The notes under the pieces: model-generated
Databases searched by the model: none
The model's input: only the letters and a program-made list of their open reading frames with translations
Told to the model about the DNA's origin: nothing
Shown here: one piece after another, positions 33,390 to 42,099 of the stretch
Layout of the letters: the number at the start of each line of letters is the position of its first letter
How positions within the stretch are numbered: position 1 is the stretch's first letter
Made by a program: the position numbers and the translations under genes
NCBI GenBank assembly: GCA_041917055.1
Contig: JAYRYJ010000008.1
Span: 102,341 to 166,340 of the forward strand
Direction of reading: 5' to 3'
Source: Pseudaquidulcibacter sp041917055
GTDB taxonomy: Bacteria > Pseudomonadota > Alphaproteobacteria > Caulobacterales > Aquidulcibacteraceae
Length of the DNA stretch: 64,000 bases

Positions 33390-33482
33390 ATGGACAAAAA
33401 GAAATTATTATTCATTGTTATTATTACAGACGCAATAATTGTGGCAGGGATTGTTGCCTATTTTGTGTTTTTTCACAAATAG
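33390..33482 (+). CDS. Possible 30-aa membrane peptide
   Basis: A short ORF (MDKKKLLFIVIITDAIIVAG...) with a basic N-terminus and one hydrophobic helix, the common layout of small single-pass membrane proteins. It starts 30 bases from the divergent flavoprotein start and ends just before the convergent amidase stop. There is no clear ribosome site, so the call is tentative. Confidence 0.33.
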   Translation: MDKKKLLFIVIITDAIIVAGIVAYFVFFHK

Positions 33483-33495
33483 AACGCTAAAATTA

Positions 33496-34980
33496 TCAAG
33501 CCGCCCAATGTTTGGGTTTGCGATGTATCCATGGCATTGCTTGTTCCATTTCAAACGCCAATTCCAAAAGTGTCCTGTCATCACCACGCTCTGCAGCGAA
33601 TTGCATACCGATAGGTAGGCCATTTTTGCTCATACCCAAAGGCAATGAAATGGCGGGAACACCACATGCATTCATAAAGGCCGAAAAGAAAGGCACATAT
33701 TCAATAACGCGCTTATAATGCAATTCGCCCTCTAATGCAGGTGACAAAAACCCGATTTTTGGGGGTGGTGATGAAACCACCGGTGACAAAATCACGTCAT
33801 AATCCGGCAATACCATTTGTTTGAAGCCCACAGCCATTGCACCCAAAGTTTTAAGCGCTTCTGGGAATTTTTCTTTGTTTTTAGCAAAATTCCCTGCAAG
33901 CCATAGTGTCCATGGTTCAAAATAATCACCCGATGCCTGTTTTCCCGAAACCTTTGACCAATCGGAAATAACTTCGGCGGCACCCGCACTCCAAAGCAAC
34001 ATGAAAGCATTTTCAACGTCTTTGCCGGGAATTGGCGGGTTAAAAGGCGTAACTTTATGACCAAGTTTCTTTAGAACATCGGCAGTTTTGTTAACCGCAG
34101 CAATAACTTGAGGGTCAATTTTTGTGCCAAGTATAGATTTGGTCCAAACTGCAATCCTCAAGCGTCTCTTGTTCGGGCCGGTAACAAGACCCATTTTAGC
34201 TAATTCACTATTCGGGTCCTCCATCGCCGCAAGGAAGGTTGCTTGATCGCGAACAGTGCGGGTCAATACTCCATTTACCGAAATATCGGTTGCTGGGTCT
34301 TTTTGCCGTTCGGGAATAAGGCGACCGCGCGAAGTTTTAAGACCGACCAAGCCATTAGAATGCGCAGGAATGCGAATTGAACCGCCGCCGTCAGAAGCAT
34401 GTGCCGCCTTAATAACACCCGCACCGACCAAAGCACCCGCGCCACCCGAAGAACCGCCCGACGAATGCCCCAAATTCCAAGGGTTGCGGCAAGGTGGGTG
34501 TAATAATGGTTCGGTGGTTGCGGTAAGGCCAAATTCAGGGGTTGCAGTTTTGCCAATTGAGATAATTCCTAATTTATCGAAATTGGCAATCAATGGATTT
34601 TCGTCGCGCGAAATATAATCCTTATAAGCGCGGGAGCCGAATTTAGTTGGGGTTTTATGGTAATCATCAAGGTCCTTGATGGCGAAAGGAAGGCCGCCCA
34701 TAAGGCCGATTGGATTGGTTTTCGCCAATTCACGCGCTTCATCATAGGTTTTTGTGACCAAAGCATGGGATTTTGCGGTGAATTTTTCGGCAGCCGCAAT
34801 CGCATGCTCTAAAGCGTCAGATACCGTAATTTCACCCGATTTAATGCGCCGCGCGGTTTCGATGGCGTCGGCATCACCCAAGGATTTTGCTTTGTTTTTG
34901 GTTTTGGCAAAAGCGGGTTCAGCGGCAAGTGTGGCGGCGACGGCAAAAGAAAATTGCAAAGATTGACGGCGTGTGATCAT
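33496..34980 (-). CDS. Tat-exported amidase (amidase signature family)
   Basis: 494 residues. The N-terminus 'MITRRQSLQFSFAVAATLAAEPAFA' reads as a Tat signal peptide (twin arginine, 'TRRQSLQ'), cleaved near residue 25. The Ser-Ser-Lys catalytic triad of the family is present: Lys in 'PFAIKDLDD', Ser in 'GGGSIRIPAH', and nucleophile Ser in the Gly/Ser-rich 'GHSSGGSSGGAGALVG'. The family hydrolyses amides; export suggests a periplasmic substrate, such as a peptide or aryl amide (inference). Confidence 0.9.
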   Translation of the reverse strand: MITRRQSLQFSFAVAATLAAEPAFAKTKNKAKSLGDADAIETARRIKSGEITVSDALEHAIAAAEKFTAKSHALVTKTYDEARELAKTNPIGLMGGLPFAIKDLDDYHKTPTKFGSRAYKDYISRDENPLIANFDKLGIISIGKTATPEFGLTATTEPLLHPPCRNPWNLGHSSGGSSGGAGALVGAGVIKAAHASDGGGSIRIPAHSNGLVGLKTSRGRLIPERQKDPATDISVNGVLTRTVRDQATFLAAMEDPNSELAKMGLVTGPNKRRLRIAVWTKSILGTKIDPQVIAAVNKTADVLKKLGHKVTPFNPPIPGKDVENAFMLLWSAGAAEVISDWSKVSGKQASGDYFEPWTLWLAGNFAKNKEKFPEALKTLGAMAVGFKQMVLPDYDVILSPVVSSPPPKIGFLSPALEGELHYKRVIEYVPFFSAFMNACGVPAISLPLGMSKNGLPIGMQFAAERGDDRTLLELAFEMEQAMPWIHRKPKHWAA

Positions 34981-35045
34981 TTTTTACTCCCTCTTTGGCA
35001 TGTTAAATCAATTAACAATTTTGACAAGTGATTTTGACGCACGCG

Positions 35046-35651
35046 TCATTTTTTTATTGCGGCGATCGGTTTGAAACTCTTGCGATGCAATGGGCAAATG
35101 CCATGTTCGAAAAGCGCGTCCGAATGCGCTTTCACGCCATAGCCCTTGTGTTTGGCAAAACCGTATTGGGGATATACTTTATCCATATCAAACATAAAAA
35201 TATCGCGTGCAATTTTGGCTAAAATCGAGGCGGCGGCAATGGAAAATGAAATTGCGTCACCTTTGATAATTGTCCTTGATTCTATCCCGATTTTAGGGTC
35301 GCGATTTCCATCTATAAGGCAGTGCGTGGGACGGGTTTTAAGGCCGTGAACTGCGCCGTGCATTGCTTTAAAAGTAGCCTGTAATATATTGATTTCATCT
35401 ATAATTTCTGCATCAATGAAATGAACGGAAAAGTGCAAAGCAGTCTCGCGAATTTCATCAAATAATTGCAATCGCCGCTTTTCATTTAATGCCTTTGAAT
35501 CATTGATTAATGGCGGGATATTTTGAGGATTAAGAACCACGGCGGCGGCAACCACTGGTCCTGCCCATGGGCCGCGACCTGCTTCATCTATGCCACAAAT
35601 GATCGCATTGGGGTTTTGCGCCAAAATCGCGTTTTCGATTGAAAAATCTGC
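35046..35651 (-). CDS. rnhB: Ribonuclease HII
   Basis: 201 residues from the ATG at 35651. Acidic active-site residues are in 'GIDEAGRGPWAGPVVAAAV', 'CLIDGNRD' and the later Asp of 'ILAKIARDIFMFDMD'; 'INDSKALNEKRR' is the conserved RNase HII motif. The enzyme removes ribonucleotides from DNA. A 10-codon longer start at 35681 is possible but less like the family. It is divergent from the small gene at 35728. Confidence 0.94.
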   Translation of the reverse strand, partial: ADFSIENAILAQNPNAIICGIDEAGRGPWAGPVVAAAVVLNPQNIPPLINDSKALNEKRRLQLFDEIRETALHFSVHFIDAEIIDEINILQATFKAMHGAVHGLKTRPTHCLIDGNRDPKIGIESRTIIKGDAISFSIAAASILAKIARDIFMFDMDKVYPQYGFAKHKGYGVKAHSDALFEHGICPLHRKSFKPIAAIKK

Positions 35652-35727
35652 CATTTTTTGCACCTTGCATGATTTGCGCATTGAAAAAAGCGCGAATTGT
35701 CTTAATTTGTAACAAAGAGGGCAAATT

Positions 35728-36012
35728 ATGAATTCAAAATCCGAACCGGGGCAGTTTGATGCCTATCAAAAAGCCGAAAATGATGAACCATTTTTCACAC
35801 TTTTGGCGCGCGACCCAATGATGCCGTCTTTGGTTGAGGCTTGGGCATATTTGCGATCCGGCCAAACGGGTGCGGCGGAAATCGCCTTCAAACAGGCACT
35901 AGATGCCTCCACTTATATCGATCCACAAATGCCAGGTGAGGCGCAAATCCGTTCAGCCTTTGAAGTTGCCGAAGACGCACGCACTTGGTTACGCAATAAA
36001 TTGGTAAGGTAG
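35728..36012 (+). CDS. Small conserved protein of unknown function, 94 aa
   Basis: 94 residues with a GAGGG ribosome site. The segment 'DEPFFTLLARDPMMPSLVEAWAYLR' (residues 18-42) has a Trp-containing pattern reminiscent of small alphaproteobacterial proteins that occur next to phage-like or regulatory genes. The remainder is helical ('EIAFKQALDAS', 'FEVAEDARTWLRNKLV'). No family name is certain. It is divergent from rnhB and upstream of a small membrane protein. Confidence 0.6.
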   Translation: MNSKSEPGQFDAYQKAENDEPFFTLLARDPMMPSLVEAWAYLRSGQTGAAEIAFKQALDASTYIDPQMPGEAQIRSAFEVAEDARTWLRNKLVR

Positions 36013-36029
36013 GCGCGATTTTTGCGACC

Positions 36030-36257
36030 ATGTTTCCAAACAAAGAGTTTGGAGCATTTTGGGTCATGCGTAAATTATCAACCGGATTTGGGGTTTTGGG
36101 TCATACTTCGTTTTTGGCCTTAGCGGGCGTTTCCTTGGCGCTTATTTTATTGAGCTTGAGTTTCGCAATTTCAGGCGGTTTGCCGACTTCCAATATTCTT
36201 TGGTTACTAATCGCATTTTTCGCAGGCGGTGCCATTGGGATAATGTTGCGCAAATAA
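36030..36257 (+). CDS. Small two-helix membrane protein
   Basis: Two hydrophobic segments: 'FLALAGVSLALILLSLSFAI' and 'ILWLLIAFFAGGAIGIML', joined by a short Gly/Pro loop, ending in 'RK'. The ATG at 36066 (MRKLSTGF) may be the real start, since the first 12 codons have no good ribosome site. The protein precedes the channel-like gene by 66 bases and could be cotranscribed. No family is known to me. Confidence 0.5.
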   Translation: MFPNKEFGAFWVMRKLSTGFGVLGHTSFLALAGVSLALILLSLSFAISGGLPTSNILWLLIAFFAGGAIGIMLRK

Positions 36258-36323
36258 TGGAAAGCGCCATTGACCAAGGTCAAATTTCGCCGCAATATTG
36301 CTTTGTTTCAAAGGATAGACAAA

Positions 36324-38198
36324 GTGAAAACCGAATATTCCCTCAAAGATAAATTGAAATATTTGTTTGACAAAAGTATGGCGGCGGGTCCGCTTGCTTT
36401 AATCTCTTGGCTAAGTCTTGTCACTTTGCTTGTGATTTTCATTGCCGCCATTTTTGTCGCCATTTTTGGAATTGTGCCGGAAGGATCTGAAAAAATCGGT
36501 TTTCTTGAGGCGATGTGGGGCGGTTTAATGCGCTCAATCGATGCGGGGACGATTGGCGGCGATAATGGTTGGCCTTATCGATTGGTTTCACTTTTTGTCA
36601 CTGTATCGGGCATATTTGTTTTTTCGGCATTAATCGGCATTTTGGGTTCGGGTCTTGAGGCAAAATTGGATGAATTGCGCAAGGGCCGTTCATTAGTCTT
36701 GGAAAACGACCATACTATTATTTTGAATTGGTCGGATTCAATTTTTGATATTATTCAAGAATTGATAATTGCCAATCGCAGCCGAAAAAAATCAGCAATC
36801 GTTATTCTTGCGGACAAAGATAAAGTGGAAATGGAAGACGAAATCCGCGCTAAAATCGAAAATTTTGAGCAAACCACGATTATTTGTCGGTCCGGCGACC
36901 CAAGTGATTTAACGGATTTGGAAATTGTTAATCACCCTACTTGTCGGTCGATCATTGTCCTTTCACCTCAAAATGACAATCCCGACGCATTAGTTACCAA
37001 ATCGGTATTGGCATTGGTTCACAATCCCAAAAGGCGTGCTGAAAAATATCAAATCGCCGCAGAGGTATTGGATGCCGATAATGCCGCAACCATTAATTCG
37101 ATTGGTGGTTCTGAAGTGCAGACGATTTTAGCTGATGATTTCCTTTCAAGAATAATGGTGCAATCGTGCCGCCAAAGCGGTCTTTCGGGCGTATATACTG
37201 AGTTATTGGATTTTGAAGGTTGTGAAATTTATTCGATTAAACAATATAGCGCGATTGGCAAAACATTCTCTGATATAGTTTTGTCTTATGAAAATTCTGT
37301 GCCGATTGGGGTTTACCGCAATGGTCAGATTAAGCTAAATCCTGAGGGTTCTTTTGTTATTGATGCTAATGATGAAATTGTGATTATTGCTGAAGACGAC
37401 GCAGCCATAAAATCTGGGGAAAGCCCAAAAATTGACGCAAGCGTCTTTGGTAAAACCCCTAAAAAATTGCCAAAGAAAGAGAATATTTTGATTTTGGGCT
37501 GGAACCATCGCGGGGACACAATCATAAATGAACTAGGAAAATTCGTTGCCAAAGGTTCTAAACTTACAATTGGGGCAAAAAATGCTGTTGATTTGGCTAT
37601 CTGTTCAAAAAATGGTGCGTCAAATCTGAAAATTGAATGCAAAAACCTCGATATTACTAGTCTGCGCGAAATTGAGGGTATAAATCCAAATGAATATGAT
37701 TCAATTTTAGTTTTGGGATATTCGGACGAATTGGCAGTGCAGGCGGTTGATACTACGACCCTTATCACGCTTTTGAATATTCGCCGTGTTCTTGATGAAA
37801 GTGGGAAAAATGTGAATGTGGTCTCGGAAATGATCGACATCAAGAACCGCGAACTTGCTGAGGTTACACGCGCTGATGACTATGTTGTAAGTAACAAGAT
37901 TGTTTCCTTAATACTTGCCCAAGCCTCGGAAAACGCCAATATTGCCGCGATTTTTGAGGACCTTTTGGATGAAGATGGCGCGGAACTTTATCTTAAACCT
38001 ATCGAAAATTATTTGCGCTTGCCATATTCGGGTGATTTTTATCATGCTGCTGCGGCGGCGCATGAAAATGGCGAAATTGCCATAGGATATCGCAAATACT
38101 CTAATAATGCCGATGGGAAAATCACTATGAATCCCGTCAAATCTGAAACTATTTCTTTTGATGTCGGTGATTATTTGGTAGTTTTGGCAGATAGTTAA
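36324..38198 (+). CDS. CASTOR/POLLUX-like ion channel with two RCK-like regions
   Basis: About 624 residues from the GTG at 36324, which follows AAAGGA; the frame also opens at TTG 36270. Two membrane segments near residues 22-50 and 85-105 surround a pore loop with 'DAGTIGGDNGWPYRL'. 'LVLENDHTIILNWSDSIFDIIQEL' begins a Rossmann/RCK-like domain typical of the CASTOR/POLLUX group; a second such domain begins at 'ILILGWNHRGDTIINEL'. Plant relatives are nuclear cation channels; bacterial ones likely gate potassium or calcium. Ion and ligand are unknown. Confidence 0.85.
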   Translation: MKTEYSLKDKLKYLFDKSMAAGPLALISWLSLVTLLVIFIAAIFVAIFGIVPEGSEKIGFLEAMWGGLMRSIDAGTIGGDNGWPYRLVSLFVTVSGIFVFSALIGILGSGLEAKLDELRKGRSLVLENDHTIILNWSDSIFDIIQELIIANRSRKKSAIVILADKDKVEMEDEIRAKIENFEQTTIICRSGDPSDLTDLEIVNHPTCRSIIVLSPQNDNPDALVTKSVLALVHNPKRRAEKYQIAAEVLDADNAATINSIGGSEVQTILADDFLSRIMVQSCRQSGLSGVYTELLDFEGCEIYSIKQYSAIGKTFSDIVLSYENSVPIGVYRNGQIKLNPEGSFVIDANDEIVIIAEDDAAIKSGESPKIDASVFGKTPKKLPKKENILILGWNHRGDTIINELGKFVAKGSKLTIGAKNAVDLAICSKNGASNLKIECKNLDITSLREIEGINPNEYDSILVLGYSDELAVQAVDTTTLITLLNIRRVLDESGKNVNVVSEMIDIKNRELAEVTRADDYVVSNKIVSLILAQASENANIAAIFEDLLDEDGAELYLKPIENYLRLPYSGDFYHAAAAAHENGEIAIGYRKYSNNADGKITMNPVKSETISFDVGDYLVVLADS

Positions 38199-38200
38199 AT

Positions 38201-40000
38201 TTAAGGCACGAATACTGTCGGGCTTAATTTGGAAACACCGAATTCATCAAAACTTTCGATAGCGAAATAATAGGGAACACCAACATTTAAAGCGCGAATT
38301 TCTTTCCTATTGGGTTCGTCATCAAATATCTGATAATTAAGTGTCAAACGATCGGGCTTAATGCCCCATAGAATATTATAACCGACTGCGCCCATAGTTT
38401 TTTCCCAAGTTACGAAAGCGTTTCTTTCATCCTTATCACGTTTAACTTCAAAATTCTTTGGTGTTTCGGGCGGTTTAACGCCATAATTTCCAAAAACGCG
38501 AATATCTGAAATCGCCAAATTTGGCGTTCCAATATATTTATGAACATATTTGATAAATCGCGCTTTTACAGGCGTTTTCAGTTCAAAATAAGCATTCGGA
38601 CGATCGATCTTTTCATTATTTGTCGATGCAATTTTGAAATATTTTTTGCCGTCGACGGAAGCCAAAACGTCGAATTCAGTATAAATTTTGGGGCTGTCTG
38701 CGAAAGTTTGCGAATTATGGTCGGCGAAATTCACTTGAAGGGCACGAATATTTTTCACCGCCCCCAAATCCAAAGTAAGGTTTTCACCCGCTCTATTCGA
38801 TTTTGCAAGCCAATAGGTGCGGGGGTTTTCGTCGGTAACCAAATTCGCGGCATGACCATCAGTTTCAGATGAAGATGCCACATTGGATTTGTAGGACAAT
38901 AACATCCAGCCGGTGAATAATTCATCGGGATTTGTCACTTTCGATTTCGGCACAAAATGCGGAAAATCACCAAAACGCGTTGAAACCGCCATTTGCCCAT
39001 CGTCGTAAAATTTTGCCGGAAACATGGCAATGCGGCGTTCAAAGGTCCAATTCAGGCCAATCCATGGCGTTCCTGTATTCCAATAATTGCCGTAATTGTC
39101 CTTAAACGTGCTGCCATGACCTGCACCTTCGACAAATCCCCCTGGCTTATATGAAATAGGGTTATAGGGCGCATATTTAAAACCAACCAAAGGTCTATCT
39201 GAAACATAAACGCCATTGGCATAGGCATTATATTCAGTTCCGGGTGCGCCATATTGCAAATAATATTTGCCGCCCCATTTTGTTAAATGTGCGCCTTCCA
39301 TAAAGGGTTTTATTTCGTCGCTATGGTCTTGACCAAATCGTTCCCAACCGTGTTTTTCAGGCTCAAGTTTCAAAAGGCGGTTTGGCGTGCCTTTATATTC
39401 AAAACCCTTATTGATATCTACTTCAAGGCCATAAAGCGGATAAAAATTCGACGAACCCCAATAAAGATAAGTTTTTCCGTCGGTATCTTTAAATAAATCT
39501 GGGTCCCAAGGCCCTGGCTGCACCATATTTTCCGGCAAATTCTCCTCTTTGCCTTCGGGTGCGGCGGTCGGAAGCCAGGGGGATAGACGGGTTAAATGTT
39601 CGATTTTGCCTAAATTCGGCGCTTTTGTTTGCAAAATTTCACGCGGCATCGCGCGTGAGGCCATAATTATTAATCTATCCCCATCGGAGAGGATAGCAGG
39701 GGCAACAATGCCCTGCATCGGCCAATTTTCAGGCTTAATATATTGCCATTTCACAAGGTCTTTGGAATGAAACCAACCATCGACAAGGGTTTCAAACAAA
39801 TAATATTCGCCCTTGTGATTGACAATGACAGGGTCGGCGCCGGTGCGATATGATATCCCCTCATTAACCTGTTCAAAATTGTATTTGTATGGAATATCAA
39901 TCGGGTTGATATAGGTTTTTAGCGATTTGGCTTGGGCGATATTTGGCAATACAGAAAGTGTGAGAACTGCAATCCTAAATCCTTGTCGCCAAATCCGCAT
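38201..40000 (-). CDS. GH43-family glycoside hydrolase with F5/8C and FnIII domains
   Basis: 599 residues from the ATG at 40000, with GGGGG upstream and a signal peptide ('SVLPNIAQA'). The five-bladed propeller of GH43 spans roughly residues 50-335: general base Asp in 'TGADPVIVNHKGEYYLFET', 'GPWDPDLFKDTDGKTYLYWGS' with the pKa-modulating Asp, and the acid Glu in 'FMEGAHLTKWGGKYYL'. A discoidin-like domain ('NLVTDENPRTYWLA', residues about 365-500) and a C-terminal fibronectin III domain follow. Typical substrates are arabinan or xylan; the specificity is unknown. Confidence 0.9.
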   Translation of the reverse strand: MRIWRQGFRIAVLTLSVLPNIAQAKSLKTYINPIDIPYKYNFEQVNEGISYRTGADPVIVNHKGEYYLFETLVDGWFHSKDLVKWQYIKPENWPMQGIVAPAILSDGDRLIIMASRAMPREILQTKAPNLGKIEHLTRLSPWLPTAAPEGKEENLPENMVQPGPWDPDLFKDTDGKTYLYWGSSNFYPLYGLEVDINKGFEYKGTPNRLLKLEPEKHGWERFGQDHSDEIKPFMEGAHLTKWGGKYYLQYGAPGTEYNAYANGVYVSDRPLVGFKYAPYNPISYKPGGFVEGAGHGSTFKDNYGNYWNTGTPWIGLNWTFERRIAMFPAKFYDDGQMAVSTRFGDFPHFVPKSKVTNPDELFTGWMLLSYKSNVASSSETDGHAANLVTDENPRTYWLAKSNRAGENLTLDLGAVKNIRALQVNFADHNSQTFADSPKIYTEFDVLASVDGKKYFKIASTNNEKIDRPNAYFELKTPVKARFIKYVHKYIGTPNLAISDIRVFGNYGVKPPETPKNFEVKRDKDERNAFVTWEKTMGAVGYNILWGIKPDRLTLNYQIFDDEPNRKEIRALNVGVPYYFAIESFDEFGVSKLSPTVFVP

Positions 40001-40068
40001 TTTTGCCCCCGTTGCAACTATTCCCAATTCATATACATATGGACAGAAAATTCAATTCGAGGGCAAAA

Positions 40069-41157
40069 ATGAAAACTAAACCGCATTTTGAAATATTGGA
40101 CGGGCTGCGCGGCACTGCGGCATTAATAATCGTGGTTTATCATATTTTTGGAATGCCGGTTGAATTTGATCCAAAACGGGCATGGTTCATTCACGCACCA
40201 TTGGCGGTGGATTTCTTCTTTTTGCTTTCGGGTTTTGTAATTGCCTATGCTTATGACGATAGATGGGGTGCGATGAATAAAAGGCAATTTTTTATTACGC
40301 GCCTTATTCGCCTTCATCCGACTTTGATAATTGGCTGTATTCTTGGTCTTTTATCTTATCTATTTGACCCATTTAAAGGCACCAACCAAAATGGTGCAAT
40401 TTCGGCTGTTTTATTGGCGTTTTTTGGTTCTTTATTCGTTATGCCTAATGCACCATTGCCAAATCGTTGGACTGATACCCATTCCCTAAACGGGCCGACT
40501 TGGACATTATTACAAGAATATATTGCCAATATTGCCTATGCCTTGGTTTTACGCCACTTAAAAACCCGCACATTAATGGCGCTTTCTGTTTTGAGCGGTT
40601 TAGTGACTATTTATGCGGCGATTAAGTTCAATACATTGGACCGCGGTTGGGGCTGGGATGAATTATGGATGGCACCAACCCGTCTGGCATTTCCATTCAT
40701 TACAGGGCTTTGGCTTTATAGGATTCACGACAAAATTAAATTGCCGAAACTTGGGTTTTGGACACTAAGCCTGATTTTGCTTGTGTTTTTATCACTGCCG
40801 TCATTTGCTGACATAAAGCCATGGCCGATAAATGGGATTTTTGAGGCATTGGTTGTGATTGCGGCTTTTCCTGCAATTGTCCTGTGCGGCGCGCATTCAA
40901 ATCTCAATGATTTCAGCCTTAAATTAAGTAATATTTTCGGTCGGATTTCTTATCCGCTTTATATTACGCATTTTCCATTTCTATATATTTTCTTGAATTT
41001 TTCCTTAAATTCAAATCGTAGCCTAAGTGAATTAATAATCGGCGGGACATTAGCGTTTATTGTGGTAACAGGTTTCGCATATTTGATTTTAAAATTTTAT
41101 GACGAGCCGATGCGAAAAACGCTTAAGGCAAAATTTATTAGGGTCAGGACTCATTAA
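40069..41157 (+). CDS. OafA/YrhL-type membrane acyltransferase
   Basis: 363 residues from the ATG at 40069 (GAGGG upstream). The family start 'HFEILDGLRGTAALIIVVYH' contains the catalytic histidine; about ten helices follow, with 'VDFFFLLSGFVIAYAYD' and 'GPTWTLLQEYIANI' typical of acyltransferase-3. These O-acetylate envelope polysaccharides or lipids. The final codons (RVRTH) and the stop come from the left inverted repeat of the MITE-like element at 41138, so the original C-terminus has probably been replaced by a few residues. Confidence 0.85.
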   Translation: MKTKPHFEILDGLRGTAALIIVVYHIFGMPVEFDPKRAWFIHAPLAVDFFFLLSGFVIAYAYDDRWGAMNKRQFFITRLIRLHPTLIIGCILGLLSYLFDPFKGTNQNGAISAVLLAFFGSLFVMPNAPLPNRWTDTHSLNGPTWTLLQEYIANIAYALVLRHLKTRTLMALSVLSGLVTIYAAIKFNTLDRGWGWDELWMAPTRLAFPFITGLWLYRIHDKIKLPKLGFWTLSLILLVFLSLPSFADIKPWPINGIFEALVVIAAFPAIVLCGAHSNLNDFSLKLSNIFGRISYPLYITHFPFLYIFLNFSLNSNRSLSELIIGGTLAFIVVTGFAYLILKFYDEPMRKTLKAKFIRVRTH

Positions 41158-41406
41158 TTAACGGCCTGAGATGCGAGTGATTTTGTGCGAGTAGAAGGAA
41201 GAAGGCCGCAGAGGTATTGGAATACCTCAAGGACTTCTGACGCTCTAATCGCGCAAAAGCGCCGCACCCTTCGGGCGGCATTTTGGCGTCGAACTAGCCT
41301 CGAAAAAAGGAGTTTTGTGATGTTCACATCACAAAATCCTTGTTTTCGGACTATTTCTTAGCCAAAATGCCGTCTCAGGCCGTTAATTAATGAGTCCTGA
41401 CCCTAA
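41138..41406. mobile_element. MITE-like element with 34-bp terminal inverted repeats
   Basis: A 269-bp non-coding element. The left end TTAGGGTCAGGACTCATTAA... (41138-41171) is the exact reverse complement of the right end (41373-41406). The outermost GGGTC and GACCC are each flanked by TA, which fits a TA target duplication of the IS630/mariner type. Inside are strong hairpins: GAGGTATT-GG-AATACCTC, a GCCGC/GCGGC pair around CCCTTCGGG, and TTTTGTGATG-TT-CACATCACAAAA. No transposase is encoded. It covers the acyltransferase stop codon. Confidence 0.8.
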
Positions 41407-41498
41407 AATCTCAAAAATAATTAACACCCTAATACTTGCGAAACGCTTAGATAATTCTAAAATATAGCAAAGCCGTTTTGGCGTTTAGGAGTTTTAAA
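41407..41498. other. Non-coding spacer before lemA
   Basis: The region between the element and the LemA gene. A weak sigma-70-like pair, TTGCGA at 41436 and TAAAAT at 41458 (16 bp apart), may drive the LemA/TPM genes. Nothing else is visible. Confidence 0.3.
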
Positions 41499-42095
41499 AT
41501 GAAATTGGCGAATAAATTTGTTGCTTTGGCTGCGATTGGCGTAGCTATGACTTCTTTGTCCGGCTGCGGCTATAATACTATTCCGACCAAGGAAGAAGTT
41601 GCGAAGACTAAATGGTCTGATGTCCAAACCCAATATCAAAGACGCGCCGATTTAATCAATAATTTGGTGGCCACTGTCCAAGGTGCGGCGAAACAAGAAA
41701 AAGAAGTCTTGGTCGCGGTTACAGAGGCGCGTGCAGCCGCGACTGCGCCGAAATTTGATGCTTCAACCATCACTGACCCTACAAAATTCCAAGAATTCCA
41801 AGATGCCCAAGATAAATTATCGGGCGCTTTGGGGCGTTTGATGCTTATTCAAGAAAACTATCCGCAATTGAAATCTTTGGACGCTTTCCAAAATCTTCAG
41901 GTTGAAATTGCCGGTACTGAGAACCGTATCCAAGTCGCTCGCAAAGACTATAATGAGGCGGTGCGCGATTATAACACCACTTTGAAAACTTTCCCTTCAA
42001 TTGTTTGGGCAAAGACTTTTCAGGCCGGTTATAAACCAATGGAACAGTTTACTGCTGCAAAAGGCACTGAAAATGCGCCTGTGGTGAAATTCTAA
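41499..42095 (+). CDS. lemA: LemA family lipoprotein
   Basis: 198 residues from the ATG at 41499 with AGGAG upstream. The signal peptide ends in the lipobox 'LSGCGY' (Cys near residue 23). The LemA core of alpha-helical hairpins is evident: 'WSDVQTQYQRRADLINNLVATVQGAA' region near 42-67 (the 'QYQRRADLIPNLV'-type signature) and 'IQVARKDYNEAVRDYNT' near 145. LemA is exported and often encoded with TPM-domain proteins; its function is poorly known. The two following TPM genes are cotranscribed. Confidence 0.92.
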   Translation: MKLANKFVALAAIGVAMTSLSGCGYNTIPTKEEVAKTKWSDVQTQYQRRADLINNLVATVQGAAKQEKEVLVAVTEARAAATAPKFDASTITDPTKFQEFQDAQDKLSGALGRLMLIQENYPQLKSLDAFQNLQVEIAGTENRIQVARKDYNEAVRDYNTTLKTFPSIVWAKTFQAGYKPMEQFTAAKGTENAPVVKF

Positions 42096-42099
42096 TAAT

